The notes: generated by a model not told the origin, from the letters alone. Shown: positions 6,939-15,590, numbered from the stretch's first letter. The stretch is 26,781 bases of DNA from an uncultured Muribaculum sp. (GCF_910583865.1 NZ_CAJTYX010000040.1:1-26781); one strand, 5' to 3'. Numbers and translations are program-made.

Positions 6939-7727
6939 TCAGATGACGGCCACCGCCTTTCCGCTGATCCATGCGCGATGGTTATTGTCGACCTTCACGT
7001 CATACCACTTGGTGGCGACCGAATCGATGCGGGTGGTAACAGAGTCAAGAATCTCCACGCACGTGCCTTCGTGAAGCAGCATGGCCTCCTCCGAGCGGTC
7101 CTTAGGCACTCGCGGCGACGTGCTGAGAAGTGTCGAAGGGTCAATCACCACAGCCCGGTCGTGGGCTGTGGAATAACGTGTCGACACGGAAGCAAACACA
7201 TTAGCGATCACACATAGGGCCAACAGCACAAAACCGCCGAAGAACCCAACCTTGCGCAACGGCACATTAGCCGAAAAGATATAAAGCGCCACAGCCCCGA
7301 GCATCAGTATGAAGCATCCTATGGCCATGCCGGCCCATACGTTGCCCGACAGACGGCAAGCGATGCCGTTGACCGTATTGGAGATAAACATGCCACGGTC
7401 GCCCGGCTCGTCAGTGATACGTGAGTTGACAAACTCCAGATTGGCACGCGCGTCGACGTTGGACGGGTCGAGACGCAACGCGCGCTCGTAATAGAGTATG
7501 GCCATCCCCGGCTTTCCCTGACGGTAATAGCTGTTGCCGATGTTGTAGAACAGGTTGCTTGAAGTGCCGTCGACTTCGGCAGCCTTCAGGTAAAGCGCCG
7601 TCGACTTGGCGAAATCGTCAGCGGCATATGCCGAATCGGCGCTCTCCACCAATGATTGCGCAGACATGGAGAAGGTCTGACAAAGGAGAGCGAGCGCAGC
7701 AATGATATGTGATATTCTGAAATTCAT
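6939..7727 (-). CDS. batE: BatE: TPR protein with SH3-like C-terminus
   Basis: This 262-residue protein is the last gene of the bat operon. It begins with a signal peptide (MNFRISHIIAALALLCQTF, cleavage near 23). About residues 25-105 carry TPR repeats (NLFYNIGNSYYRQGKPGMAI, then YYERALRLDPSNVDARANLE). Two hydrophobic segments follow at about 130-150 and 158-180. The C-terminus (about 195-262) is a bacterial SH3-like domain (LHEGTCVEILDSV, then WYDVKVDNNHRAWISGKAV). TPRs on the periplasmic side would bind partners. The ATG at 7727 begins 10 bases after the batD stop; a longer frame to 7766 would overlap batD and lose the signal peptide. In Bacteroides fragilis the bat genes were linked to aerotolerance; the biochemical role is still uncertain. 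Confidence 0.9.
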   Translation of the reverse strand: MNFRISHIIAALALLCQTFSMSAQSLVESADSAYAADDFAKSTALYLKAAEVDGTSSNLFYNIGNSYYRQGKPGMAILYYERALRLDPSNVDARANLEFVNSRITDEPGDRGMFISNTVNGIACRLSGNVWAGMAIGCFILMLGAVALYIFSANVPLRKVGFFGGFVLLALCVIANVFASVSTRYSTAHDRAVVIDPSTLLSTSPRVPKDRSEEAMLLHEGTCVEILDSVTTRIDSVATKWYDVKVDNNHRAWISGKAVAVI

Positions 7728-7737
7728 TGTCGTAATC

Positions 7738-9540
7738 TTATTTCTTTCTGATACCTTCCATTTCATTCATGGCATCCGATGCCTCGCGGTAGAGCTGCTC
7801 TATCTGCTCGTCGGAACGCGCAGGTGAGTAGCGGGCCATCTCGCAGTCGTCGATCAGACGACTGAACGTGTCGACAAGCTGACTTGGAGCGCCGTAGGCA
7901 TCGAGCTGCCCGACGATATTGTCACGCGTGAGCTGCGAGGCCGGAAGAGCGAGCTTGTCGCCGAGATAACCCCATATTGCGCCCAGCAGCTCGGCGTAGA
8001 AACGGTCGGAATCGTGGGCATGCATGGCGTTGGCCGCGCTCTTCAGACGACGTCGCGCCACCTTGCCCGCACGGGCCAGACGGCGTCCCTGCACGTCGGC
8101 ATTGAGGCGCGCCTGCTTGCTGTAGAGCCATACCACAACCACGAGTATGGCAAGGAGCAGTATGTAGATGGGCCAGTACCACCATGCGTTGTACACATAT
8201 GTATGCGTCTTTTGCAGGTCGAGGTCGCCGAGCTTTATATGGAGTATGTCGGAATTCTTGCTCGACACGCTCTGCTTGCCCACCACAGCGGAGGAAGCCG
8301 CAGTGCCCTGAAGTACCTTTATATCATAGGATGGTGTGGTCAGCGTGACGTACTGACGGGTCGACGGGTCGAAGTAAACGAACTTGTCGGCTCCAATCTT
8401 GAACGCGCCCACGCTCTGCGGCACGAACGTGTAGTCGATGGTCATTGTGCCGGTCACGTTGCTTCCGCTCACATGCGAGTCGATATCTACCTGCGGCTGA
8501 TACTGCTCGAACTCGGTCGGGAAGTCGATCGAGGGTTCTTTTATGTATTTGATATTGCCTGTTCCGTTGATGGTATACACCAGCGAGGCGGCCTCGTTGG
8601 TCTTGAACACCTGTCCGTTGAGACGGCTCGAAATATCAAAACGTCCGACCGCGCCGGTAAATCCTTCCGGCTGCGGCTGAGGAAGAGCGTCGACAATCAC
8701 GGAGGCGGAGTTGGAAGTGGTCTTTATCTGACGCTCCACCGGACGGTTGCCACCCCAGAATCCGCCCATCCTCTCGTACTGCACCACCGTCACGTCGTAC
8801 TTGCCCGAGTTGATGGTGAGCTTGCCCGACTTCTGCGGGAAGATGATGCACTGCTTGAGTATGGCGGTCATATAGTTCTGGCCGTTGTAATGCTCCACCT
8901 CGTTGAGAGTAGGGTTTAGTGGTATCTCGTCGATCAGGAAGCCGTCGAACGAAGGCTGTGTGGTGGGGATGAACGAGCTGATGCTGTGCTTGGTGTAGAG
9001 TTTTATCGTGCACACGATGGCCTCCTGCTCATAGGCGCGCGTCTTGTTGAGGATGATCCGCACGAGCACGTCGTTGGCATTGACAGCCCGGTCGGCGCTC
9101 TGCGTGCCGATATCGTCGACACGTGCCGAGGGCTGTGTGCCCTGCTGCGCCTTGTCGGGGGGGAGCACGGTGAAAGTGGCCGGACGCGTGGAGTAGGTCT
9201 TGCCCCCGGAGTTGATGCGTGCCTCGCCTATAGTGTAGTTCCCCGGGGTATCAGCACGGTAAGTGAATGAATAGTCGACAGTGGTCGACGACGAAGCCTG
9301 CCCGTTGACCCACTGGTAATTCTGCATACGCGAAGTCGACGGCCCGTAAAGCAGCGTGCACCCCTTGATTTCCGGAGCCTTCAGCCCGGAGCCCTCGCCG
9401 TCCTTCAGACGGAAGGTGACGTTGAACTTATTTCCCGCAATCACGGTACGTGGAGGTATCACCGTAAACGATGTCTCGGCCATGGCCGCAGCCACGGCGA
9501 GCATCATCAACAGCACTGTCGTCAATATTCTTCGTGTCAT
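7738..9540 (-). CDS. batD: BatD: large periplasmic membrane-anchored protein
   Basis: This 600-residue protein has a signal peptide (MTRRILTTVLLMMLAVAAAM, cleavage near 21), a long beta-rich periplasmic region built from repeated immunoglobulin-like segments (about 22-440), one transmembrane helix at about 452-473 (YWPIYILLLAILVVVVWLY) and a basic, helical cytoplasmic tail of about 127 residues. This matches BatD in length and order. The ATG at 9540 was chosen because it directly precedes the signal peptide; an upstream extension to 9576 adds 12 poor residues. The gene follows batC after 86 bases, the longest gap between bat genes downstream of the DUF58 gene. The tail resembles that of the membrane protein at 12518-13576 (see findings). 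Confidence 0.92.
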   Translation of the reverse strand: MTRRILTTVLLMMLAVAAAMAETSFTVIPPRTVIAGNKFNVTFRLKDGEGSGLKAPEIKGCTLLYGPSTSRMQNYQWVNGQASSSTTVDYSFTYRADTPGNYTIGEARINSGGKTYSTRPATFTVLPPDKAQQGTQPSARVDDIGTQSADRAVNANDVLVRIILNKTRAYEQEAIVCTIKLYTKHSISSFIPTTQPSFDGFLIDEIPLNPTLNEVEHYNGQNYMTAILKQCIIFPQKSGKLTINSGKYDVTVVQYERMGGFWGGNRPVERQIKTTSNSASVIVDALPQPQPEGFTGAVGRFDISSRLNGQVFKTNEAASLVYTINGTGNIKYIKEPSIDFPTEFEQYQPQVDIDSHVSGSNVTGTMTIDYTFVPQSVGAFKIGADKFVYFDPSTRQYVTLTTPSYDIKVLQGTAASSAVVGKQSVSSKNSDILHIKLGDLDLQKTHTYVYNAWWYWPIYILLLAILVVVVWLYSKQARLNADVQGRRLARAGKVARRRLKSAANAMHAHDSDRFYAELLGAIWGYLGDKLALPASQLTRDNIVGQLDAYGAPSQLVDTFSRLIDDCEMARYSPARSDEQIEQLYREASDAMNEMEGIRKK

Positions 9541-9626
9541 TGCAATGTCATGTTTTCTTAATACAAAACCGATCAAAAATCATGTGTCGCGCCTGAACCG
9601 GCGTCTGCCGCACACCGATGGAAGCA

Positions 9627-10481
9627 TCACCATTGCGGCCCTGTGACGCGCCTTCCGCCTTGTGCCTCTTTCTTCTGCATCTCCTGCACCTTGCGGCGGG
9701 TGGCATTCTCCTCATTCTCCATGGTTTTGAGGATTTTCGCGGCATTGGCGTCGCTTATGCCGCCTTGCTGCTGCTGAGGCTGCTGTGGCTTCTGCTGGTC
9801 TTGCTTCTGTTTATCCTGGTCCTGATTGTTCTTATCCTGGTCCTTGTCCTGGTCCTTATTTTGATCCTTATTTTGATCCTTATTTTGATCCTTGTTTTGA
9901 TCCTTGTTCTGGTCTTTGTTCTGGTCCTGTTTGTCCTGGTCCTTATTCTGGTCCTGGTCCTGCTGCTGTTGCTCCTGTTCCTGCTTCTTCAGCTGAGCGA
10001 GACGCAGATTTTCGCGGGCCTTGTCGTTATCTGGATTCTTCCGCAGAGCACCTTTATACATGCCTATGGCCTGGTCGTACTGCTGCTGGTTGAAAGCCAT
10101 GTTACCGAGATTGTAGAATGCTTTCTCACTTATGGCATCGTCACAGGCAGTCTTGGCCAGGTCGGTAAGGAGCGATTGCGCCTCAGCCATGGGGTTGTTC
10201 TCGTTGTTGGGATCGGCATTGCCAGCCTGCCTCAGCAGCGACAGGGCAAGATTGTACATAGCCTTCTCGCTCATGGCGTTTTCTTCAAGCGCCTTGCGGT
10301 ACTCCACCTCGGCATCGGCATAATGCTTTTCCTCATAGTGCTTGTTGCCGGCACGGATATGGTTACGCTCCTTGCGAGTTGACGTGTCGGCAGGCTTGTC
10401 GGCATACGCACATGGCGATACCGCCAGTATGGCTACCGCCGCGACGGCTATGGATAATATGTTGCGTTTAAGTGTTGACAT
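9627..10481 (-). CDS. batC: BatC: TPR protein with a repetitive Asp/Gln/Asn/Lys linker
   Basis: This 284-residue protein has a signal peptide (cleavage near AYA, residue 27), then TPR repeats at about 40-165 (AGNKHYEEKHYADAEVEYRK, then KAFYNLGNMAFNQQQYDQAI). Residues about 165-245 are almost entirely Gln, Asp, Asn and Lys, built on a DQNK unit. A conserved-looking tail (GGISDANAAKILKTMENEEN, ending GPQW) follows. TPRs suggest protein-protein contacts in the periplasm within the Bat complex. The start lies three bases after the batB stop, indicating coupled translation. The antisense frame over the repeat encodes an artificial run of Leu/Val/Ile and is not a gene. Confidence 0.9.
   Translation of the reverse strand: MSTLKRNILSIAVAAVAILAVSPCAYADKPADTSTRKERNHIRAGNKHYEEKHYADAEVEYRKALEENAMSEKAMYNLALSLLRQAGNADPNNENNPMAEAQSLLTDLAKTACDDAISEKAFYNLGNMAFNQQQYDQAIGMYKGALRKNPDNDKARENLRLAQLKKQEQEQQQQDQDQNKDQDKQDQNKDQNKDQNKDQNKDQNKDQNKDQDKDQDKNNQDQDKQKQDQQKPQQPQQQQGGISDANAAKILKTMENEENATRRKVQEMQKKEAQGGRRVTGPQW
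9851..9922 (-). repeat. 12-bp tandem repeat in batC (six DQNK units)
   Basis: Six 12-base units lie end to end, three copies of TTATTTTGATCC being identical (9856-9891) and the outer ones drifting by one or two bases. Each unit encodes one Asp-Gln-Asn-Lys turn. Because 12 is a multiple of three, copy-number change by slippage would lengthen or shorten the linker without a frameshift. Confidence 0.9.
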
Positions 10482-10484
10482 AGG

Positions 10485-11516
10485 TCATTTACCAAAGAAG
10501 TTGAATTTCTTGAGCCATCCTATCTTGCGTTCAGGCAGAAGGAGGTCGGCAATGAGGAAGGCGAAAGCAAGCCATGCGAACACGGGGAACTGCTCGGCAC
10601 TGGCCTTGTATGTGACTTTCTCAAGCGATGAAGTGGCAAGCGTCTTAAGCTGCTCGTCGACATCCTTAACCACGCTCGAAGAGGCGCCCTGCACGTAGAT
10701 GCCTTCTCCTGCCTCGGCGATCTTGCGGGCCATCTCCTCGTTGAGACGTGTGGTCACGGGAGCGCCATTGTCATCGCGCAGGAACTGTCCGTCGCGGCCT
10801 ATGGGTATCAACGCCCCCTTTGCCGAGCCGAGACCGATCACATCGACCTGAATCCCCTGCTTGGCGGCGGCCTGGACGGCTGCGACAGGGTCGTCCTCGA
10901 AGTTCTCGCCGTCGGTAATCACTATGATGGCCTTGTGGACCTCCTCATCGGGAGAAAACGAGGTGACTGCCATATCGACAGCAGCCCCTATGGCAGTGCC
11001 CTGGGTGGGCACCATCTCGGTCGAGATGCTGTTGAGGAACATCTTGGCCGATGAGAAGTCGCTCGTCACAGGGAGCTGCGTATAGGCGTCGCCGGCAAAG
11101 ACGATGAGTCCCACCTTGTCGTTGCCGAGCTTGTCGAACAGCTTCTCCAGTATAAGCTTCGCACGCTGAAGGCGGCTTACACCGCGCGGATCGTCGGTGG
11201 ACGACGCAAGCATGGAGTTGGAGACGTCGAGACATACCATTACCTCTATTCCCTGCACCTCGCTCACCTCCTCCTTTGCACCGGCACGCGGACGTGCAAG
11301 CACGATGACAATGGCCGCCACAGCCACAAGCTGTAGCACGAGCTTCAGCGCCGGAGTATAGCGCGAGGCTTCCGGCATCAGCGGAGCGAGCACTTCGGGA
11401 TTGCCGTAAAGGCGCAGCCTTCGGCGACGCGTGAAGCGCGCCCACAGATACAGTCCGACCACCACCAGGAGGGCGAACATCAGATATAATAGTGCAGGAT
11501 TGGCAAAGCTGAACAT
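10485..11516 (-). CDS. batB: BatB: membrane protein with von Willebrand A domain
   Basis: This 343-residue protein has two N-terminal hydrophobic segments (about 5-26 and 57-75), a von Willebrand A domain at about 90-285 and a C-terminal transmembrane helix near 311-330 (FPVFAWLAFAFLIADLLL). The MIDAS metal site is intact: D97-V-S-N-S101, the Thr in TQGTAIGAA and the Asp in ITDGEN. The domain is predicted to face the periplasm between helices and bind partner proteins through a divalent metal. The ATG at 11516 gives the typical start MFSFANPALL; a TTG at 11525 is possible. It begins 15 bases after batA and ends three bases before batC. Confidence 0.92.
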   Translation of the reverse strand: MFSFANPALLYLMFALLVVVGLYLWARFTRRRRLRLYGNPEVLAPLMPEASRYTPALKLVLQLVAVAAIVIVLARPRAGAKEEVSEVQGIEVMVCLDVSNSMLASSTDDPRGVSRLQRAKLILEKLFDKLGNDKVGLIVFAGDAYTQLPVTSDFSSAKMFLNSISTEMVPTQGTAIGAAVDMAVTSFSPDEEVHKAIIVITDGENFEDDPVAAVQAAAKQGIQVDVIGLGSAKGALIPIGRDGQFLRDDNGAPVTTRLNEEMARKIAEAGEGIYVQGASSSVVKDVDEQLKTLATSSLEKVTYKASAEQFPVFAWLAFAFLIADLLLPERKIGWLKKFNFFGK

Positions 11517-11531
11517 AGTGAACAACAGAAT

Positions 11532-12518
11532 TTATGGTAAGGTGCGCAGCACGGTGCGGCGCAATATTATCTCGGCCAGGAACAGACCGAAAGCGAGCCA
11601 TGCCCAGAGCATATAGTCATCCTCGGTATGGGAGAAGTGCTTCACGTCCATCTGGGTCTTTTCAAGCTGGTCGATCTCGGCGAATATCTCCTTCAGCACC
11701 GTGTTGCCGGTAGCACGGAAATACTTTCCGCCGGTCGAACGGGCAATGTTCTGCAACGTGGCCTCATCTATCACAACGGGCATAGGTACATAGTCGATAC
11801 CGCCGAAGTAGTTGCGCTGCGGGGTCGGAGCGGTGCCGTTGCGGCCAACACCTATGGTGTAGACCTTGATGCCCATCTTCTTGGCAATCTCGGCGGCGGT
11901 CATGGGTGCGACCACACCGGTATTGTTAGTGCCGTCGGTGATAAGGATTATGCTCTTGCTCTTGGCTTTCCCCTCTTTTATGCGGTTGATGGATGTGGCG
12001 AGGCCGTCGCCTATGGCTGTGCCGTCGTTGAGCATCCCCATGCGTATGTCCTTGATGTAGTTGGTGACCATAGCGCGGTCGGTGGTCATCGGAAGGGCCG
12101 TGAAACTCTCGCCGGCGAAAATCACGAGACCGATATTATCGCTCTCACGTCCGGCCACGAAACGTGCGGCCACATCCTTGGCGGCCTCAAAGCGGTCGGG
12201 GGTGAAGTCGCGGGCAAGCATCGACGACGATATGTCGAGTGCTATGACTATGTCGGTGCCTTCGGTCGATGACGTACGCCAGCTGTCGCGTGTCTGCGGA
12301 CGTGCGAGCACTATTATCACGCATCCTATGGCAGCCAGGCGCAACAGGAAAAGGACATGGATAAGATATTCCTTGACCGAACGCGGAAGCCGGGCATACG
12401 GGCCTACAGTGGATATGCCGAGAGCCGGGAAGGCCGAACGGTACTTCCACACATACCAGGCTATCAGGGGGATGTATATCGTGAATAGCCAGAGATATTC
12501 CGGATGAGCGAGCTGCAT
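11532..12518 (-). CDS. batA: BatA: membrane protein with von Willebrand A domain
   Basis: This 328-residue paralogue of BatB has N-terminal helices at about 8-24 and 52-71, a von Willebrand A domain at about 87-285 with a complete MIDAS (D95-I-S-S-S99, the Thr in LNDGTAIGDG, the Asp in ILITDGTNN), and a C-terminal helix near 305-322 (YMLWAWLAFGLFLAEIIL). Its ATG overlaps the stop of the preceding gene by one base (TAATG), so translation is likely coupled. In the family, BatA is regarded as a substrate- or partner-binding subunit regulated by the MoxR ATPase encoded upstream; this is inferred from the operon and not visible in the sequence. Confidence 0.93.
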   Translation of the reverse strand: MQLAHPEYLWLFTIYIPLIAWYVWKYRSAFPALGISTVGPYARLPRSVKEYLIHVLFLLRLAAIGCVIIVLARPQTRDSWRTSSTEGTDIVIALDISSSMLARDFTPDRFEAAKDVAARFVAGRESDNIGLVIFAGESFTALPMTTDRAMVTNYIKDIRMGMLNDGTAIGDGLATSINRIKEGKAKSKSIILITDGTNNTGVVAPMTAAEIAKKMGIKVYTIGVGRNGTAPTPQRNYFGGIDYVPMPVVIDEATLQNIARSTGGKYFRATGNTVLKEIFAEIDQLEKTQMDVKHFSHTEDDYMLWAWLAFGLFLAEIILRRTVLRTLP

Positions 12519-13576
12519 TACTTATTGGGTTGAGGATTATTACTTTCTGCGGCCTCCGGAGTAGCGGCGGTATTTTCGACCGGCTCGACAGGGCGGGTCG
12601 ACTCCACGAACCGGGTGGCCATGGCGAAGCTCTTCACGTTGTCGTCGGGGAGAGGACGTACCTTGGCGAACTTCACGAAGTCGGCCATCTCGAGAATCTC
12701 CTTCATGAGGTCGGACGACGGACGCGTGACGTCATGCTCCTTCACCTGGTGTACAATCTGGGTGGTGGTCATCTCCATGGCGTTGATGCCGAAACGCTGC
12801 TCAAGGTATGTACGCAGAATCTCGGTAAGACGCGTGTAGAACTCCTTCTCATGCCCGTTCTCACACAGTTTCGCCTCTTTCAGGCGTGTAAGGGCCTGCA
12901 TGGCGAGTTCATATGGAGGCACAGGCTTCTTTTTCGGAAGTACGTCCACCACTTTCTTCTTGCGGAAGAAGAACACGACGGCAACGGCAAGCACCACAAG
13001 GGCGCATATGAGTATCACCCACCAGTAGTCGGCTATGAAATCGGGCACGAAGTCCCAGAGTTTCCATCCGGCATCGACGGTGCCGGCGTAATCATGTATC
13101 GTCTTAAGCGAATCCACGGCTACGGGAACCACCTTCAGCGGCAGGTCGTTGGACATGACTGTGTCACCGCCGGCTGCATAGACAAAAGGCGGTATAGTAT
13201 ATAGTCCGGAGTCGAAAGCCTGTATGACTATCTGCTGGCGTATCTCCTCACGGCCCGAGCCTATGTCGGAGGTGTCGGGCTTACCTACACTGACCACGTC
13301 GACAGCAGAGGTGAGCGTGTCGCCCACATTGAGGAAATGGCCCTGAGTGCCGCGATCCTGCACTATGTCGACATGGAGCGTGGTCTGCTTTCCCATGAGG
13401 ATGTAGGCCGAGTCGAGAGCAGTCTTTACCTGCACCGGGCCGGCCGCCTGCGCCGAGGTCATGCACAAAGCCGCAGCTACGGCCATGACGGCAACCATCA
13501 TGCCACGCAACGTCCTGTGAAATATGCCGGTTGAAGGGATTGTCTTGTCCATCGTAGTAAATTTATCACTGTTCAT
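12518..13576 (-). CDS. Bat-locus membrane protein with BatD-like cytoplasmic tail
   Basis: This 352-residue protein has a short basic N-terminus and a hydrophobic signal region (about residues 25-45, cleavage near TSAQA), a beta-rich periplasmic domain of about 145 residues, one transmembrane helix at about 185-205 (YWWVILICALVVLAVAVVFF) followed by Lys/Arg residues, and a helical cytoplasmic tail containing EFYTRLTEILRTYLEQRFGI. The topology mirrors BatD in miniature, and similar proteins (DUF4381-like) occur between the DUF58 and BatA genes in bat loci. I chose the ATG at 13576, whose ATGA overlaps the DUF58 stop; an ATG at 13552 is also possible. A frame extending to 13705 is only the opposite-phase shadow of the DUF58 gene. 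It shares a 1-base overlap with batA. Confidence 0.85.
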   Translation of the reverse strand: MNSDKFTTMDKTIPSTGIFHRTLRGMMVAVMAVAAALCMTSAQAAGPVQVKTALDSAYILMGKQTTLHVDIVQDRGTQGHFLNVGDTLTSAVDVVSVGKPDTSDIGSGREEIRQQIVIQAFDSGLYTIPPFVYAAGGDTVMSNDLPLKVVPVAVDSLKTIHDYAGTVDAGWKLWDFVPDFIADYWWVILICALVVLAVAVVFFFRKKKVVDVLPKKKPVPPYELAMQALTRLKEAKLCENGHEKEFYTRLTEILRTYLEQRFGINAMEMTTTQIVHQVKEHDVTRPSSDLMKEILEMADFVKFAKVRPLPDDNVKSFAMATRFVESTRPVEPVENTAATPEAAESNNPQPNK

Positions 13577-14448
13577 CTCACGCCACGCTTCTTGAACAAG
13601 CCCATGAGCGACTTCACATAGTCCTCGTCGGTGGCGATCGAGGCGTAGTCCACGCCGCAGCGGTTGAAACGGTCGGTCATCACCTGCTGGCGCTCGTACC
13701 ACCATTTGTTATATGCCTTGCGCACGCGTCCCGACGATGTGTTGACCCAACGGAGTGTTCCCGTCTCCAGATCCTGCACACGCATCAGTCCGACGTCGGG
13801 CAACTGTGCGTCACGCCGGTCATATACCTGAATGGCCGTGACGTCATGCTTGTTGTTGGCGATGGATAGAGAGCGGTAGTAGTCGCCCTCGTCGATGAAG
13901 TCGGATATGAGGAACGTGGTACAGCGCTTTTTCAGCGCGTCGGTAATGTAGCGCAGGGCCTGGGCAATGTCGGTGCCACGATGCTCCGGCGTGAAGTCGA
14001 GCAGTTCGCGTATGAGGAAGAGGATGTGGCGGCGACCCTTCTTGGGCGGGATGAACTTCTCGACCCGGTCGGAGAAGAAGAGCATACCGATCTTATCGTT
14101 GTTCTGTATGGCCGAGAATGCGAGAGTGGCCGCTATCTCCGCCATCATCATGCGCTTGTGCTCACCCACCGCACCGAAGTTGCGGCTCCCCGACACGTCG
14201 ACGAGAAGCATTACCGTCATCTCACGCTCCTCTTCATAGACCTTTACATACGGACGGTTGTGGCGGGCTGTTACGTTCCAGTCGATATCGCGTATGTCGT
14301 CACCATACTGGTACTCGCGCACCTCGCTGAAGGTCATGCCGCGCCCCTTGAACGCCGAATGGTATTCACCGGCGAAGATGTTCTGCGACAGGCCCTTGGT
14401 CTTTATCTCAATCTTACGTATCTTCTTGAGTAGCTCGTTAGCGTCCAT
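13573..14448 (-). CDS. DUF58-domain protein of the Bat/MoxR complex
   Basis: This 291-residue cytoplasmic protein has the DUF58 signature GDDIRDIDWNVTAR at about residues 49-62, followed by a von Willebrand A-like fold with a complete D84-V-S-G-S88 metal motif and a later ISDFIDEGDYY. There is no signal peptide or transmembrane helix. DUF58 proteins are the standard partner of MoxR ATPases and are thought to bridge the ATPase and the membrane VWA proteins. The gene follows the MoxR gene after 98 bases and overlaps the next gene by four bases (ATGA). The length is normal for the family. Confidence 0.92.
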   Translation of the reverse strand: MDANELLKKIRKIEIKTKGLSQNIFAGEYHSAFKGRGMTFSEVREYQYGDDIRDIDWNVTARHNRPYVKVYEEEREMTVMLLVDVSGSRNFGAVGEHKRMMMAEIAATLAFSAIQNNDKIGMLFFSDRVEKFIPPKKGRRHILFLIRELLDFTPEHRGTDIAQALRYITDALKKRCTTFLISDFIDEGDYYRSLSIANNKHDVTAIQVYDRRDAQLPDVGLMRVQDLETGTLRWVNTSSGRVRKAYNKWWYERQQVMTDRFNRCGVDYASIATDEDYVKSLMGLFKKRGVR

Positions 14449-14546
14449 AGTGATGGCGTGGATTAATCATACGGTAGATGAGGGGGTATATCGAAATTGA
14501 ATGCCTTTGCGGAATACACCACGACAGGCCTCATCTCCACAAATAA

Positions 14547-15542
14547 TCAGGGTACCTCTACCTTGTCGAGGATTTCAGAAATCACATCGTCGGCGGTGAT
14601 GTTGTTGGCCTCGGCCTCGTAGGTGAGACCAAGACGGTGGCGCATCACGTCGTGGGCCACGGCGCGTACATCTTCGGGCACTACATAGCCTCGGCCACGC
14701 AGGAACGCATAGCTGCGTGCCGCACGCGCGAGCGAAATCGACGCACGCGGAGAAGCGCCGAAGTCGATAATCGACACGAGATCATTAAGACCGTAGTCGG
14801 CGGGGAAACGTGTGGCGAACACGATATCCACTATATAGCGCTCTATCTTCTCATCGATGTAGATCTTCTCGCAGACCTTCTGCACCTCGAGAATCTCCTG
14901 CGGACGCAGAAGCGGACGCACCTCCTTGCGCTCGTTGGTGATGTTCTGGCGGATTATTATCTTCTCCTCCTCCTTGGTAGGATAACCGATAACCACTTTC
15001 AGAAGGAAACGGTCGACCTGCGCCTCGGGCAGAGGATATGTGCCTTCCTGCTCGATAGGGTTCTGAGTGGCCATCACGAGGAACGGCTCGTCGAGGGGGA
15101 AAGTGTTGTCACCGATGGTCACCTGACGCTCCTGCATGGCCTCAAGCAGGGCGCTCTGCACCTTGGCGGGAGCACGGTTTATTTCGTCGGCGAGCACGAA
15201 ATTGGCGAATATGGGGCCTTTCTTCACCTGAAACTGCTCGCTCTTCACGCTGTAGACCATCGTACCGGTCACGTCGGCGGGGAGCAGGTCAGGGGTAAAC
15301 TGTATGCGGCTGTACTTCGCGTCGATAACTTGAGCGAGAGTCTTGATGGCCAAAGTCTTGGCAAGACCGGGGACACCTTCGAGAAGAACGTGGCCGTTGG
15401 ATAGAAGTGCGATGAGCAATGAGTCGATCAGATGCTTCTGGCCAACGATCGTCTGATCCATACCACGCTGTATCAGATTGATGAAATCGCTTTTGGATGC
15501 CACAAGATCGTTGAGTTCACGTATGTTTACCGGTTCACTCAT
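14547..15542 (-). CDS. MoxR family AAA+ ATPase
   Basis: This 331-residue AAA+ ATPase carries a Walker A motif G56-V-P-G-L-A-K62-T63, a Walker B LADE at 117-120 followed by INRAPAKVQSALLEAM, a sensor-like MATQNPIEQEGTYPLPEAQ near 155-175, and a helical lid ending in a MoxR-type region (FGASPRASISLARAARSYAF). MoxR ATPases act as chaperone-like machines that remodel VWA-containing partners. It is the first gene of the bat operon. A perfect -7 box lies at 15590-15583, about 40 bases before the start, though its -33 spacing is not canonical. The 98-base gap after this gene is the longest in the operon, so the downstream genes may also have a minor internal promoter, which I did not identify. Confidence 0.95.
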   Translation of the reverse strand: MSEPVNIRELNDLVASKSDFINLIQRGMDQTIVGQKHLIDSLLIALLSNGHVLLEGVPGLAKTLAIKTLAQVIDAKYSRIQFTPDLLPADVTGTMVYSVKSEQFQVKKGPIFANFVLADEINRAPAKVQSALLEAMQERQVTIGDNTFPLDEPFLVMATQNPIEQEGTYPLPEAQVDRFLLKVVIGYPTKEEEKIIIRQNITNERKEVRPLLRPQEILEVQKVCEKIYIDEKIERYIVDIVFATRFPADYGLNDLVSIIDFGASPRASISLARAARSYAFLRGRGYVVPEDVRAVAHDVMRHRLGLTYEAEANNITADDVISEILDKVEVP

Positions 15543-15582
15543 AATGGGATAGGTGTTAGGGTATATTTATATTATTCTGATG

Positions 15583-15590
15583 CAAATTTA
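15583..15590 (-). promoter_or_regulatory. Bacteroidetes -7 box (TAAATTTG) before the bat operon
   Basis: On the minus strand TAAATTTG matches TAnnTTTG exactly, 41 bases before the MoxR start. Two TTG motifs lie 10 and 15 bases further upstream, closer than the usual 19-21, so the -33 element is uncertain. The surrounding AT-rich stretch (15560-15665) is typical of promoter DNA. Confidence 0.5.

Noticed and set aside
8014..8919. Plus-strand frame of 301 codons
   Set aside because: Lies fully antisense to batD, has no recognisable domain and a His/Val/Arg-rich composition typical of a GC-rich shadow frame.
9851..9922. Regular repeats that might suggest a CRISPR array
   Set aside because: Units are 12 bases, contiguous and without spacers, and they encode an in-frame peptide repeat in batC.
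9618..10382. Plus-strand frame of 254 codons with an extreme run of Leu, Val and Ile
   Set aside because: It is the antisense of the batC DQNK repeat; the hydrophobic run is a by-product of the repeat codons, and the batC frame has signal peptide, TPRs and operon context.
11628..12272. Plus-strand frame of 214 codons
   Set aside because: Antisense to the BatA von Willebrand domain, whose frame is certain; no independent coding evidence.
14637..15404. Plus-strand frame of 255 codons
   Set aside because: Antisense to the MoxR ATPase, which has complete Walker motifs.
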